From contig NC_007912.1 in the NCBI RefSeq assembly GCF_000013665.1, positions 3,899,501-3,963,500 on the forward strand: a stretch of 64,000 nt of DNA. The letters run 5' to 3'. The position numbers and the translations under genes are program-made. This DNA comes from Saccharophagus degradans 2-40. Its GTDB lineage: Bacteria; Pseudomonadota; Gammaproteobacteria; Pseudomonadales; Cellvibrionaceae. This document shows, piece by piece, positions 38,147 through 45,045 of the stretch. Numbering within the stretch: the stretch's first letter is position 1; each line of letters opens with the position of its first letter. A model generated the notes under the pieces. It was given only the letters and a program-made list of their open reading frames with translations. It was not told the DNA's origin and ran no database searches.

Positions 38147-38620
38147 ATTTACTTTTGCGCCTTTATTAGCCCGAACATAGTTATGCAGAAGCCCAGCAAG
38201 ATTATCTTCGTATTTGTAGAATTCTGTGTCTAGCTCATCTAGATCAGACTCATATTCTTCATTGTTTTCGTAGGGTTCTAATTGCGCCCATCGCTTTTCT
38301 CGATTGGTTGATGGGCCAGACTCTGGAAACCAACGCAACGCTTTTTCAAGTAGCTCGGCTGATTTTAAAGCGCCTATTATTTTTAATCCATCCAATATTT
38401 CTAGGTAATGATCTCCCAACGAATTAAAAAATAGTTGATCAAATCCTCCATTATGTACCTCTCCATCAAAACACCACAGCAGATAAACTAATCTAGCTTC
38501 TGATCCGATTCGTTCGAGGTATTCCGTGTTTCCATCACTTCCAGCGAAGACTATCTCATGGCAAGCATTGAATAAATCGAAAGCCGGTTCTTCATTTTCA
38601 GAAAAATCAGAGAACTTCAC
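38141..38620 (-). CDS. DUF4375 (DMP19-like) protein (cassette)
   Basis: 159 residues from a GTG at 38620; AAGGAGAG lies 5 nt upstream, and the nearby ATG is out of frame. The DUF4375 core is clear: LLWCFDGEVHNGGFDQLFFNSLGDHYLEILDGL, then ALKSAELLEKALRWFPESGPSTNREKR. The Neisseria relative DMP19 is a DNA mimic, but most DUF4375 proteins are of unknown role and frequent beside toxin/immunity genes. The C-terminal part is strongly acidic (EYESDLDELDTEFYKYED). Confidence 0.82.
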   Translation of the reverse strand: MKFSDFSENEEPAFDLFNACHEIVFAGSDGNTEYLERIGSEARLVYLLWCFDGEVHNGGFDQLFFNSLGDHYLEILDGLKIIGALKSAELLEKALRWFPESGPSTNREKRWAQLEPYENNEEYESDLDELDTEFYKYEDNLAGLLHNYVRANKGAKVNA

Positions 38621-38636
38621 TCATACTCTCCTTGAT

Positions 38637-38765
38637 GCATAACGCCCGCCATATGCGGCAAACTTTTTGTTGATTGTTTGTGCTAGCGTTAGCGTTAAAG
38701 CACAAACGAGCAACGGAAAGTTTGTCCAGCCAGCTTGCTGGCGATGCATGATGGCATTGTTATGG
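38637..38765 (-). other. attC site 10
   Basis: GCATAAC and GTTATGG boxes, 129 bp; arms TTTGTGCTAGCG/GCACAAACG, a body distinct from neighbours. Confidence 0.88.
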
Positions 38766-38789
38766 TTTTTGTGCTTAGAAGCCAATAAT

Positions 38790-39044
38790 TTACCCGCCCA
38801 ATATGCTGATCATTGTAATGGCTAATACAGACAAAAAAACCGACAGATAAAACAATTTTGCTATTGATAAATCATCAGATTGATCTTTAAAGAATATGTA
38901 ACTAATTGCATGCTTGGCTCTCGAAGTAGATTGCCTAGTAGAAAATAGAAATACTCCATATCTGATTGCAGCCGCTAACAATAGGACAATGGCGAATACA
39001 AAACCTATCAATGCCATAAATGAAATCGCTAACCCTACCAACAT
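38790..39044 (-). CDS. 84-residue two-span membrane protein (cassette)
   Basis: From the ATG at 39044 the product has a long hydrophobic N-terminal segment (MLVGLAISFMALIGFVFAIV onward), a polar loop (STRQSTSRAKHA) and a second helix at the end (LFYLSVFLSVLAITMISILGG). A longer frame up to 39176 runs through attC 11 and is not credible. The start codon lacks a strong ribosome-binding site. No family was recognised. Confidence 0.55.
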   Translation of the reverse strand: MLVGLAISFMALIGFVFAIVLLLAAAIRYGVFLFSTRQSTSRAKHAISYIFFKDQSDDLSIAKLFYLSVFLSVLAITMISILGG

Positions 39045-39069
39045 CGTCAATCGTCCATTTTCATACAAA

Positions 39070-39209
39070 CCATAACGCAGAGCTAAACGGCGCACAAAGT
39101 GGAGCTGCTTTTGTGCGAAAATTTGCGAAGCAAATGCACAAAAGAAGCGGAGCTTTGGGCGTCCAGTGGAGGCCACAGGCCGGAACGGTGTTTTAGCGTT
39201 TTGTTATGA
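39070..39209 (-). other. attC site 11 (140-bp subfamily)
   Basis: CCATAAC and GTTATGA boxes, 140 bp, body as site 8. It ends gene-less cassette C. Confidence 0.92.
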
Positions 39210-39518
39210 GAGACCACGAACCATACCTGCAACACCTTAAATATTTTATTACCAACTAAATTGATTAGTAACCCATGCATGCTTTTGATTTTACTTATAG
39301 CCGCGTTGCATTAAAGCCAAAGCTGTAGCACCAACCTTCTTCGCTTTAAGTATAAATTACAAAACAGCTAAGCCAATACTCGCAAAAATTGCGTTTAGCC
39401 TATTACTTTTATAAATGGAATGGAAGCAAATAAAAGAGGAAAATAGCCATTCCATAGCAAATACAAACATACAAAATTTAGGCCTTAAAGTTGACCTTGG
39501 CGATACCTAGCTGGTAGC
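39210..39518 (-). repeat. Gene-less cassette C
   Basis: About 310 bp without a standard gene. It is related to cassettes B (43560-43946) and A (44087-44480) at both ends: AGACCAC and TTGATTAGTAACC at one side, CCTAGCTGGTAGCTCATAAC at the other, and the stem ATGGAATGG/CCATTCCAT in between. On the cassette strand a 32-codon frame (39357-39455) starts MEWLFSSFICFHSIYKSNRL and ends GLAVL, partly conserved in cassette B, but it has no ribosome-binding site. Confidence 0.75.
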
Positions 39519-39611
39519 TCATAACGCCACAATAACCGAGCGGAGCTCAGCGTGGTATTGTGAGCAAAGCGAACCACGCTTAGCGGAGTCCGGTTGATTG
39601 TTTTGTTAGAG
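39519..39611 (-). other. attC site 12
   Basis: TCATAAC and GTTAGAG boxes, 93 bp, arms AGCGTGGT/ACCACGCT. Follows the EF-G-like gene. Confidence 0.88.
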
Positions 39612-40025
39612 CTATATATGGGACTTAAAAATGCTTTTCTCATTTTTGTGCTCAAACGCTAGTTTTTCAATTGCATTACGTGAAGCTTTATAAAATGATC
39701 TTGGGCTGGAATCCACTGGGTGGTATTTAATTTCTTTTAAAGTGACCTTAACATTTATATACCAGTACTCTTGAAAAGAACTAATCAGACCATCGAGAAC
39801 ACCTTCCATTACTGCGGGACTACATCTCTCTTGATCCGCCGGCCATTCGGCTTCATCGATGTACGAGAACTCATCTGCAGGCTCCAAGTACAAAGTTACA
39901 TAAGCAAAATCCGCTCTAGGACCATATATCCTCTGCATTTTCCCTTCAACGGAAACGGGAGAATTCAATGACCCTTTAGGTCTTCGTATCTTATTTTCAA
40001 ACCATTCGTTCAGTTGTTTGCTCAT
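39612..40025 (-). CDS. Stand-alone EF-G domain-IV-like protein (cassette)
   Basis: 137 residues from the ATG at 40025 (the longer frame starts with TTG in an attC). The central and C-terminal part matches domain IV of elongation factor G in order: ADFAYVTLYLEPADE, SPAVMEGVLDGLISSF, then YINVKVTLKEIKYHPVDSSP and FYKASRNAIEKLA. In EF-G this domain mimics a tRNA anticodon arm and enters the decoding site. No GTPase domain is present. It could bind ribosomes or interfere with translation (inference). Confidence 0.7.
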   Translation of the reverse strand: MSKQLNEWFENKIRRPKGSLNSPVSVEGKMQRIYGPRADFAYVTLYLEPADEFSYIDEAEWPADQERCSPAVMEGVLDGLISSFQEYWYINVKVTLKEIKYHPVDSSPRSFYKASRNAIEKLAFEHKNEKSIFKSHI

Positions 40026-40037
40026 TTTCTGCTGCAG

Positions 40038-40127
40038 CTCTAACGCCAATGTAAACGGCGAGCGACGCAGGAGTGAGTCCAGCGGAGTGCCGTAGGCATG
40101 TAGCGATGTTTGACATTTTTGTTAGGT
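40038..40127 (-). other. attC site 13
   Basis: CTCTAAC and GTTAGGT boxes, 90 bp; short site with weaker inner pairing. Confidence 0.8.
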
Positions 40128-40131
40128 AATT

Positions 40132-40503
40132 TCATTGCTGCGACCTGCGAAGCCTAACGATTAAGTACACCCAGACCACCGAGCTAACTACAAATATAAA
40201 CCCGGCAAGTTTTGACGCTGATGCGATTATTATTGAAAATGCCAGTAAGCTTGGAACAAAGCTAAGAATTTGGCTAATCGTTGACAATGGATTGGGATTT
40301 CTTTGCTCGTCTTCTTTAGAAATTCTGGCTAGACCCGCATATGCTATTGAGGCAGGAATACTAATACAAAATAAAGACAAAACTATAGGCACGCACCAAC
40401 CAGTAACATCATCTGGACTTTTAACAATATAGAGAACTAGTGCCAGCTGAATTGCTGCATAAGCTCTCATAATAGTTCTCATTTCTTTATGATGCTCTGA
40501 CAT
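40132..40503 (-). CDS. Small integral membrane protein (cassette)
   Basis: 123 residues with about four hydrophobic segments (AAIQLALVLYIV, PIVLSLFCISIPASIAYAGL, SFVPSLLAFSIIIASASK, GFIFVVSSVVWVYLIV) and a basic C-terminus LRRSQQ. The loop ISKEDEQRNPNP is polar. No known family. Single-gene cassette, ATG close to the preceding attC 14. Confidence 0.65.
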   Translation of the reverse strand: MSEHHKEMRTIMRAYAAIQLALVLYIVKSPDDVTGWCVPIVLSLFCISIPASIAYAGLARISKEDEQRNPNPLSTISQILSFVPSLLAFSIIIASASKLAGFIFVVSSVVWVYLIVRLRRSQQ

Positions 40504-40510
40504 TGTGTTT

Positions 40511-40639
40511 ACCTAACGCCGCCCACAGGGGCCGCAGTGGAGGTGATTGTTTTGTGCAAGCGTAGCGAAAAGCACAAAACAAGCGCCGGAACGAAGGTCC
40601 AAGCCGCGAAGCGGCTGAGCCTGGTGGGCCTTGTTAGAA
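40511..40639 (-). other. attC site 14
   Basis: ACCTAAC and GTTAGAA boxes, 129 bp, arms GATTGTTTTGTGC/GCACAAAACAAGC, inner AGCCGCGAAGCGGCT. Confidence 0.88.
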
Positions 40640-40642
40640 ATT

Positions 40643-40978
40643 TTATAAATCTTCAATACAGCCACCTTGATATGTTTTGTGGTGCTCAATTGCAACGCAA
40701 CCATATTCAAAGTTATAGGTTGAATCGGCTGCACACTGCCCCACAACCTCTCGCTCCTCATCGGGTTTCCATGACCACGGAAGAACGCAATCGCCTTCAC
40801 ATTCGTCACTGCTTTTACACACCTTCCCTGCATCATTGTACTTTGTGCCGCAGAAAGCATAGCCTCCAAGATTTACGTATGGCTCGCCACCGCGAACGGT
40901 GCAAAATCCACTTTGCAAAGATGTACAACCAGCCAAGCCAAGTATAACGATTAAGAAATATATATTTATTTTATTCAT
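40643..40978 (-). CDS. Cys-rich lipoprotein (cassette)
   Basis: 111 residues with a lipoprotein signal: MNKINIYFLIVILGLAGC, lipid-bearing Cys at about residue 18. The mature chain has eight further Cys (among them SGFCTVRGG, VCKSSDECEGDCV and GQCAADS), implying a disulfide-knotted extracytoplasmic domain. No family was recognised. Its cassette is closed by attC 14. Confidence 0.7.
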   Translation of the reverse strand: MNKINIYFLIVILGLAGCTSLQSGFCTVRGGEPYVNLGGYAFCGTKYNDAGKVCKSSDECEGDCVLPWSWKPDEEREVVGQCAADSTYNFEYGCVAIEHHKTYQGGCIEDL

Positions 40979-40987
40979 GGCATTGAT

Positions 40988-41098
40988 TTCTAACGCAGAG
41001 TGCAGCGGCAGTTTGTGGAGTGGCGATTTGTGCTAGCGTAGCGATAAGCACAAAAGGAGCCACGGAACAAACTGTCCGACTGGCACGTATTGTTAGAA
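40988..41098 (-). other. attC site 15
   Basis: TTCTAAC and GTTAGAA boxes, 111 bp, arms GATTTGTGCTAGCG/GCACAAAAGGAGCC. The GNAT stop codon is in the box. Confidence 0.88.
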
Positions 41099-41590
41099 TT
41101 TGTACTGATAAAACTCTGTATCATTTACTCTTTCCATTAATTGAAACCCATTCTTTGTAAGCACCTTAATAGAACCGATATTGTCAGGACTTACGCCGCC
41201 GACAACAGAAACAACTCCATGTATTTTGGATAACTCATAAAGTAAAGAACAAATCAGCTCACTTCCAACACCCTTCCCCCAATAGTTTTCAGATATTAGA
41301 TAGCCGACACGAACCTGACACTCTTCTGACTTATTCTCAAATTTATAAAGAAACAGCAATCCAATCAATTCCCCACTATGGGTAAGATAAATCGAGAATA
41401 CATCTCCCTCCACTAACCGTTTCTCAAGCCAAGATTTTGCTTTATATATGTCATCTATATCTTGCCAGTCATAGGGTAAATGCATTGTGACATTTACAGA
41501 TAAAAGCTCTAAAACACCGTCAATAACTTTAGAATCATAAATATCTATTCTGCGAATATCCAACCTATCAGACGAAATATGTTCGAACAA
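41093..41590 (-). CDS. GNAT-family N-acetyltransferase (cassette)
   Basis: 165 residues from TTG at 41590, which has GGAGAG 6 nt upstream. The frame is open further, to an ATG at 41632, but that lies inside attC 16 and would read across the cassette boundary. RimJ/RimL-like GNAT pattern: ISSDRLDIRRI at the start, GLLFLYKFENKSEECQVRVGYLI, the acetyl-CoA loop YWGKGVGSELICSLL, and NIGSIKVLTKNGFQL near the end. Substrate unknown; GNATs are common integron cargo. Confidence 0.85.
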   Translation of the reverse strand: MFEHISSDRLDIRRIDIYDSKVIDGVLELLSVNVTMHLPYDWQDIDDIYKAKSWLEKRLVEGDVFSIYLTHSGELIGLLFLYKFENKSEECQVRVGYLISENYWGKGVGSELICSLLYELSKIHGVVSVVGGVSPDNIGSIKVLTKNGFQLMERVNDTEFYQYKF

Positions 41591-41608
41591 CGCATTCTCT
41601 CCGAAAAA

Positions 41609-41722
41609 TTCTAACGCCACTGTAATAGGCATTTTTTGTGTAGTGAAGTTTTGCGGTAAAGTGGCGAAGCCACCGCAAAACGGAACGAAGCAAAAAATGT
41701 CCTATTGACAGTTTTGTTAGTT
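41609..41722 (-). other. attC site 16
   Basis: TTCTAAC and GTTAGTT boxes, 114 bp. It is the intact close relative of the IS-split attC 2 and was used to place the IS ends. Confidence 0.92.
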
Positions 41723-41725
41723 CTT

Positions 41726-42448
41726 TTACTTAATACGAAAAACGACATTTACACCCTGTTTAACGTTTATGCTTTTAGGAACAAACATTACTGTATTATA
41801 GGAACCTTCTCTATATGCCATATCAGCCATTATTTGCTCTGATCTAGCACCGAAAGTAGCGAAAAACTCACTAAAGTTCGAAGCCTGGGAAATTGCGTAC
41901 ACAGATTGAATTTTTGTACCGAGGCTTATGGCCATTTTCTCAGCTTTATCTCTAGCATCTTTGCTTGCAGTTTCCATCAATTTCGCTTCTATCTCCTTAC
42001 GGTTAGAGATGTCAAACGCTGTTCGTGCGCCAGAAACATTGTTTATTGCAACCAAGTCACTCATAAGTTCCGAGTACTTTGATAGATTTTCTAGTTTCAC
42101 CGTAATGGAGCGAGAAACCTCATACCCTAAAACATCAAGTGTATTGTAATCAGAATCTCTTTTTCTCTTGGTGCTCTTTTCTATATCCGACGCTTCTACG
42201 TTTCCAACCGGCACACCGTATTTTTTTAGCACTCCAATTACAGAAGTAGATGCCAAATTTACGGTTTTTAATGCAAGATCCGAGTCTTTTTCAAATGCCA
42301 TTACGCCCAATTGAATAGTGGCTATGTTTGGCTTTACATCCTGTTCAGAGCTTCCTACAGAAACGACGAAAGGAAAATCAGGCAGATTTGCACCAGAAAC
42401 CGACTGACATAACAGGAGAAAAAATACAATTCCAAATATTTTATTCAT
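41726..42448 (-). CDS. SIMPL-domain (DUF541) exported protein (cassette)
   Basis: 240 residues. A signal peptide (cleavage near SGA, residue 20) precedes a SIMPL domain: FVVSVGSSEQDVKPNIATIQLGVMA, VLGYEVSRSITVKLENLSK and KDARDKAEKMAISLGTKI. Periplasmic SIMPL proteins are conserved, sometimes linked to oxidative stress or, in eukaryotes, signalling; molecular role open. One of the larger cassette genes, with attC 16 downstream. Confidence 0.88.
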   Translation of the reverse strand: MNKIFGIVFFLLLCQSVSGANLPDFPFVVSVGSSEQDVKPNIATIQLGVMAFEKDSDLALKTVNLASTSVIGVLKKYGVPVGNVEASDIEKSTKRKRDSDYNTLDVLGYEVSRSITVKLENLSKYSELMSDLVAINNVSGARTAFDISNRKEIEAKLMETASKDARDKAEKMAISLGTKIQSVYAISQASNFSEFFATFGARSEQIMADMAYREGSYNTVMFVPKSINVKQGVNVVFRIK

Positions 42449-42470
42449 TTTAACTTCCAGTTTGAGTGAG

Positions 42471-42545
42471 AACTAACGCCTCAATAACCGGCGCAGCTTT
42501 GCTGCGTCCGGCGCCGAAGGCGCGAAGTTGATTGACTTGTTAAGT
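42471..42545 (-). other. attC site 17
   Basis: AACTAAC and GTTAAGT boxes, 75 bp, compact GC-rich hairpin (CGGCGC/GCGCCG). Follows the SUKH-like gene. Confidence 0.85.
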
Positions 42546-42932
42546 GTTTTTCTTTTTGAACTCATTAGCTTTCTCAAGTAAATCGGGTGAGAGACTGAAA
42601 CTTACTATCTCTGGCTTTTTTGTAAGCTCAACTTCTGTCGTTGATAAAGATGCTATAAAGTCTTTTATGCAACTCCACACATATATTATTTCTCTCTCAT
42701 CGTTCAGAGATACAATTTTTCCACTATCAGAATCTAAACAGAATAGATCGTGCCAATCGCCATAAAATGGAATTAGATGAGCAGGAACATCCCAGTCGGC
42801 CTGGACGTTTTTCCCATTTTCAATTTCAGCGGCTGACCAGAAATTGTGGCTTAAAGAATCTAACTCACCATCTATTTCGATAGAAGCATATTGTGAATTT
42901 AGATTTTCTACAGTCTCCAAAAATTCTCGCAA
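42540..42932 (-). CDS. SMI1/KNR4 (SUKH)-like protein (cassette)
   Basis: 130 residues from TTG at 42932 with AGGA about 8 nt upstream; a longer frame reaches back into attC 18. The SUKH core is VPAHLIPFYGDWHDLFCLDSDSG then IVSLNDEREIIYVWSCIKDFIASL. SUKH proteins are often immunity proteins against contact-dependent or polymorphic nuclease toxins. No toxin gene accompanies it, so it may be an orphan immunity gene. Confidence 0.8.
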   Translation of the reverse strand: MREFLETVENLNSQYASIEIDGELDSLSHNFWSAAEIENGKNVQADWDVPAHLIPFYGDWHDLFCLDSDSGKIVSLNDEREIIYVWSCIKDFIASLSTTEVELTKKPEIVSFSLSPDLLEKANEFKKKNT

Positions 42933-42950
42933 TTTCTGACTCCTAGTGAC

Positions 42951-43082
42951 ACTTAACGCCGCCAACAACGGCAGACTTGTGATTGTGGCTTTTGTGCAAA
43001 AATGGCGTAGCCATGCACAAAAGGCGCAAGCGCAAGGCTGTCCAGAGAGCGCAGCGAACGATGTTGCTTGGCCTTGTTATAG
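42951..43082 (-). other. attC site 18
   Basis: ACTTAAC and GTTATAG boxes, 132 bp, arms GGCTTTTGTGCA/TGCACAAAAGGCG, related to site 7. The stop of the next gene is in the box. Confidence 0.88.
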
Positions 43083-43400
43083 CTTTCGTTCAAATACTGC
43101 ACCGATTGCTCCCATACCATATGTAATGATGACTTTTAAAAGCCCAATGCCAATTGCACAGCTGGGTAGCATAAAAGCGTATTGAGCCATTTGTAGATAA
43201 TGAATATATGTAAGCTCGTAATCAAATATTTGCGAGTAGCGAATTAAGCCACCAACCAATGCTAAGAACACCAATAAGAAAACAACCAATTTAGAAGGCT
43301 TATGTACAAGCGAAGACTTTTCAACGAGTAGCAGGTAAAGATAGATTACCGTTGCAACCACACCAAAGCCCATTACTAAATATAATTTCAAGTGTTCCAT
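43077..43400 (-). CDS. Small three-span membrane protein (cassette)
   Basis: 107 residues with hydrophobic spans near YLVMGFGVVATVIYLYLLLV, LVVFLLVFLALVGGLI and MLPSCAIGIGLLKVIITY. The remaining loops are short and polar. No family was recognised. It is the first protein-coding cassette next to the two gene-less cassettes at the high-coordinate end. Confidence 0.62.
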   Translation of the reverse strand: MEHLKLYLVMGFGVVATVIYLYLLLVEKSSLVHKPSKLVVFLLVFLALVGGLIRYSQIFDYELTYIHYLQMAQYAFMLPSCAIGIGLLKVIITYGMGAIGAVFERKL

Positions 43401-43419
43401 TCTCTAAATTCTTGGTGTG

Positions 43420-43559
43420 CTATAACGCAGAGCTAAACGGCGCACAAAGTGGAGCTGCTTTTGTGCAACAATTTGCGAAGCAAATGCACAAAAGAAGCGG
43501 AGCTTTGGGCGTCCAGTGGAGGCCGAAGGCCGGAACGGTGTTTTAGCGTTTTGTTATGA
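43420..43559 (-). other. attC site 19 (140-bp subfamily)
   Basis: CTATAAC and GTTATGA boxes, body nearly identical to site 11. It ends gene-less cassette B. Confidence 0.92.
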
Positions 43560-43946
43560 GAGACCACTAACTGCACCTGCAACACCCTATTTTTTTATAC
43601 CAACCAAATTGATTAGTAACCGATAGATGCTTTTGACCTTACTTAAAGCAGCGTTGCCCAAAAGCCAACAAAATAATACAAACCTGAAGACTATTTACCC
43701 AACAGGAACACACTTGATGACTAGCACCAACGAAGTTTAACTAATTTGTGTGTTTTTACAATTTAGTTAAACCGGATTAAAACCGCCAACCAAGGGCTAC
43801 GAAAGCACGTTGTAATTGGCTTTAGCCTATTACTTTTACAAATGGAATGGAAGTGAAAATCAAAGGAAGATAGCCATTCCATAGCACATTCAAATTAACC
43901 TATATTTAAACCTTAAAACCGACCTTGGCTATACCTAGCTGGTAGC
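43560..43946 (-). repeat. Gene-less cassette B
   Basis: About 387 bp closely matching cassette A. It holds a strong hairpin TTTAACTAA...TTAGTTAAA (about 43737-43771) and the stem ATGGAATGG/CCATTCCAT (about 43844-43882). A 39-codon frame on the cassette strand (43763-43882) starts MEWLSSFDFHFHSICKSNRL and shares KSNRL and LAVL with cassette C, but has no ribosome-binding site. Confidence 0.8.
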
Positions 43947-44086
43947 TCATAACGCATAGCTAAACGGCGCACAAAGTGGAGCTGCTTTTGTGCGAAAATT
44001 TGCGAAGCAAATGCACAACAGAAGCGGAGCTTTGGGCGTCCAGTGGAGGCCGCAGGCCGAAACGGTGTTTTAGCGTATTGTTATGA
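43947..44086 (-). other. attC site 20 (140-bp subfamily)
   Basis: TCATAAC and GTTATGA boxes, 140 bp, body as sites 8 and 19. It ends gene-less cassette A and is the attC nearest the expected attI side. Confidence 0.92.
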
Positions 44087-44480
44087 GAGACCACTAACGA
44101 CACTTACATTACCTTTAATTTTTATTACCAACCAAATAGATTAGTAACCCATAGATGCTTTTGGCCTACTTGAAGCAGCGCCGCCAAAAAGCCAATAAAA
44201 AAATACAAACCTGAAGACTATTTACCAAACTGGTAAAAACCTGACGACTAGCACCAACGAGGTTTAACTAATTTGTGTGTTTTTACAATTTAGTTAAACC
44301 GGATTAAAACCGCCAACCAAGGGCTACGAAAGCACGTTGTAATTGGCTTTAGCCTATTACTTTTCTAAATGAAATGAAAGTGGAAATCAAAGGGAGATAG
44401 CCATTCCATAGCACATTCAAATTAACCTATATTTAAACTTTAAAACCGTCCTTGGCTATACCTAGCTGGTAGCTCATAAC
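44087..44480 (-). repeat. Gene-less cassette A, first of the array
   Basis: About 394 bp, strongly similar to cassette B, with the TTTAACTAA/TTAGTTAAA hairpin. The 39-codon frame seen in B is cut by a stop after 14 codons here. It ends at CTCATAAC (44480), the point where attI would be expected, and the following DNA has no attC arms. Confidence 0.8.
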
Positions 44481-45045
44481 ATTATAATATATCCCACCCC
44501 GCCACCTATCCCCAATACACCCCCAGTAAGACTGGTTTGCTCGGCAGCTAGTTGAGCGTTAATTCCAAAAACACACCTAAATAATCTTTAATTACGCGAC
44601 TATTAGGCTCATGTTCGTTTAACTCGCAAATTAAAGCATGCTTTATGAATTAAATATACCGTATAAAAGCAATTATCTGCCTTTTGTTTAATGCAGCCAA
44701 CCGCCTGTAACGGTTTGTTTTTATTTAACTTTTTTGCGCGGCTCATTCCACGGTCTTTTTATGCGTCGCGACGCCGGAATGTACGAGTTGCTAAAACGGG
44801 CTTTAGACCTGTCACTAACGTTGCATTCGGCGCCATGCCCAATAAAAGCAACTGTTTGCAGGGCATTTGAGTAGATTGAATTAAATTAGAAATTAACACT
44901 CAGAAGTGGGTAACTATATGCTTATATGTTTGCAGATATGGATTGAAGGCTGCATAACAAATGCACTACCTTCAATTGACATGATTAGAAATAGAGATTT
45001 ATTTTTTTACACAGTAATGCTCCCTTAGCTTCAACTACTCTGTAA
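44481..45045. other. 565-bp region beyond the array: no integrase gene
   Basis: No ORF of note and no tyrosine-recombinase motif was seen on either strand. It has a terminator-like hairpin AACCG/CGGTT with TTTGTTTTT (44699-44722) and a perfect 12-bp palindrome GCGTCGCGACGC at 44763-44774. Confidence 0.5.

Noticed and set aside
39083-39280. Minus-strand frame in gene-less cassette C
   Set aside because: Most of it is the attC 11 body; similar frames appear in every copy of this attC subfamily and start outside the cassette signals.
40537-40947. Plus-strand frame of 136 codons
   Set aside because: It lies opposite the Cys-rich lipoprotein gene and attC 14 and has no family resemblance or good start.
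43352-43546. Plus-strand 64-codon frame
   Set aside because: Translated attC sequence (site 19) with an antisense tail.
29797-44086. CRISPR-like array
   Set aside because: The repeats are 72-140 bp, imperfectly palindromic, and separate genes of varied size; they are attC sites, not short identical CRISPR repeats.
44481-45045. Possible integron integrase or remnant
   Set aside because: No tyrosine-recombinase motif or open frame of useful length was seen on either strand.
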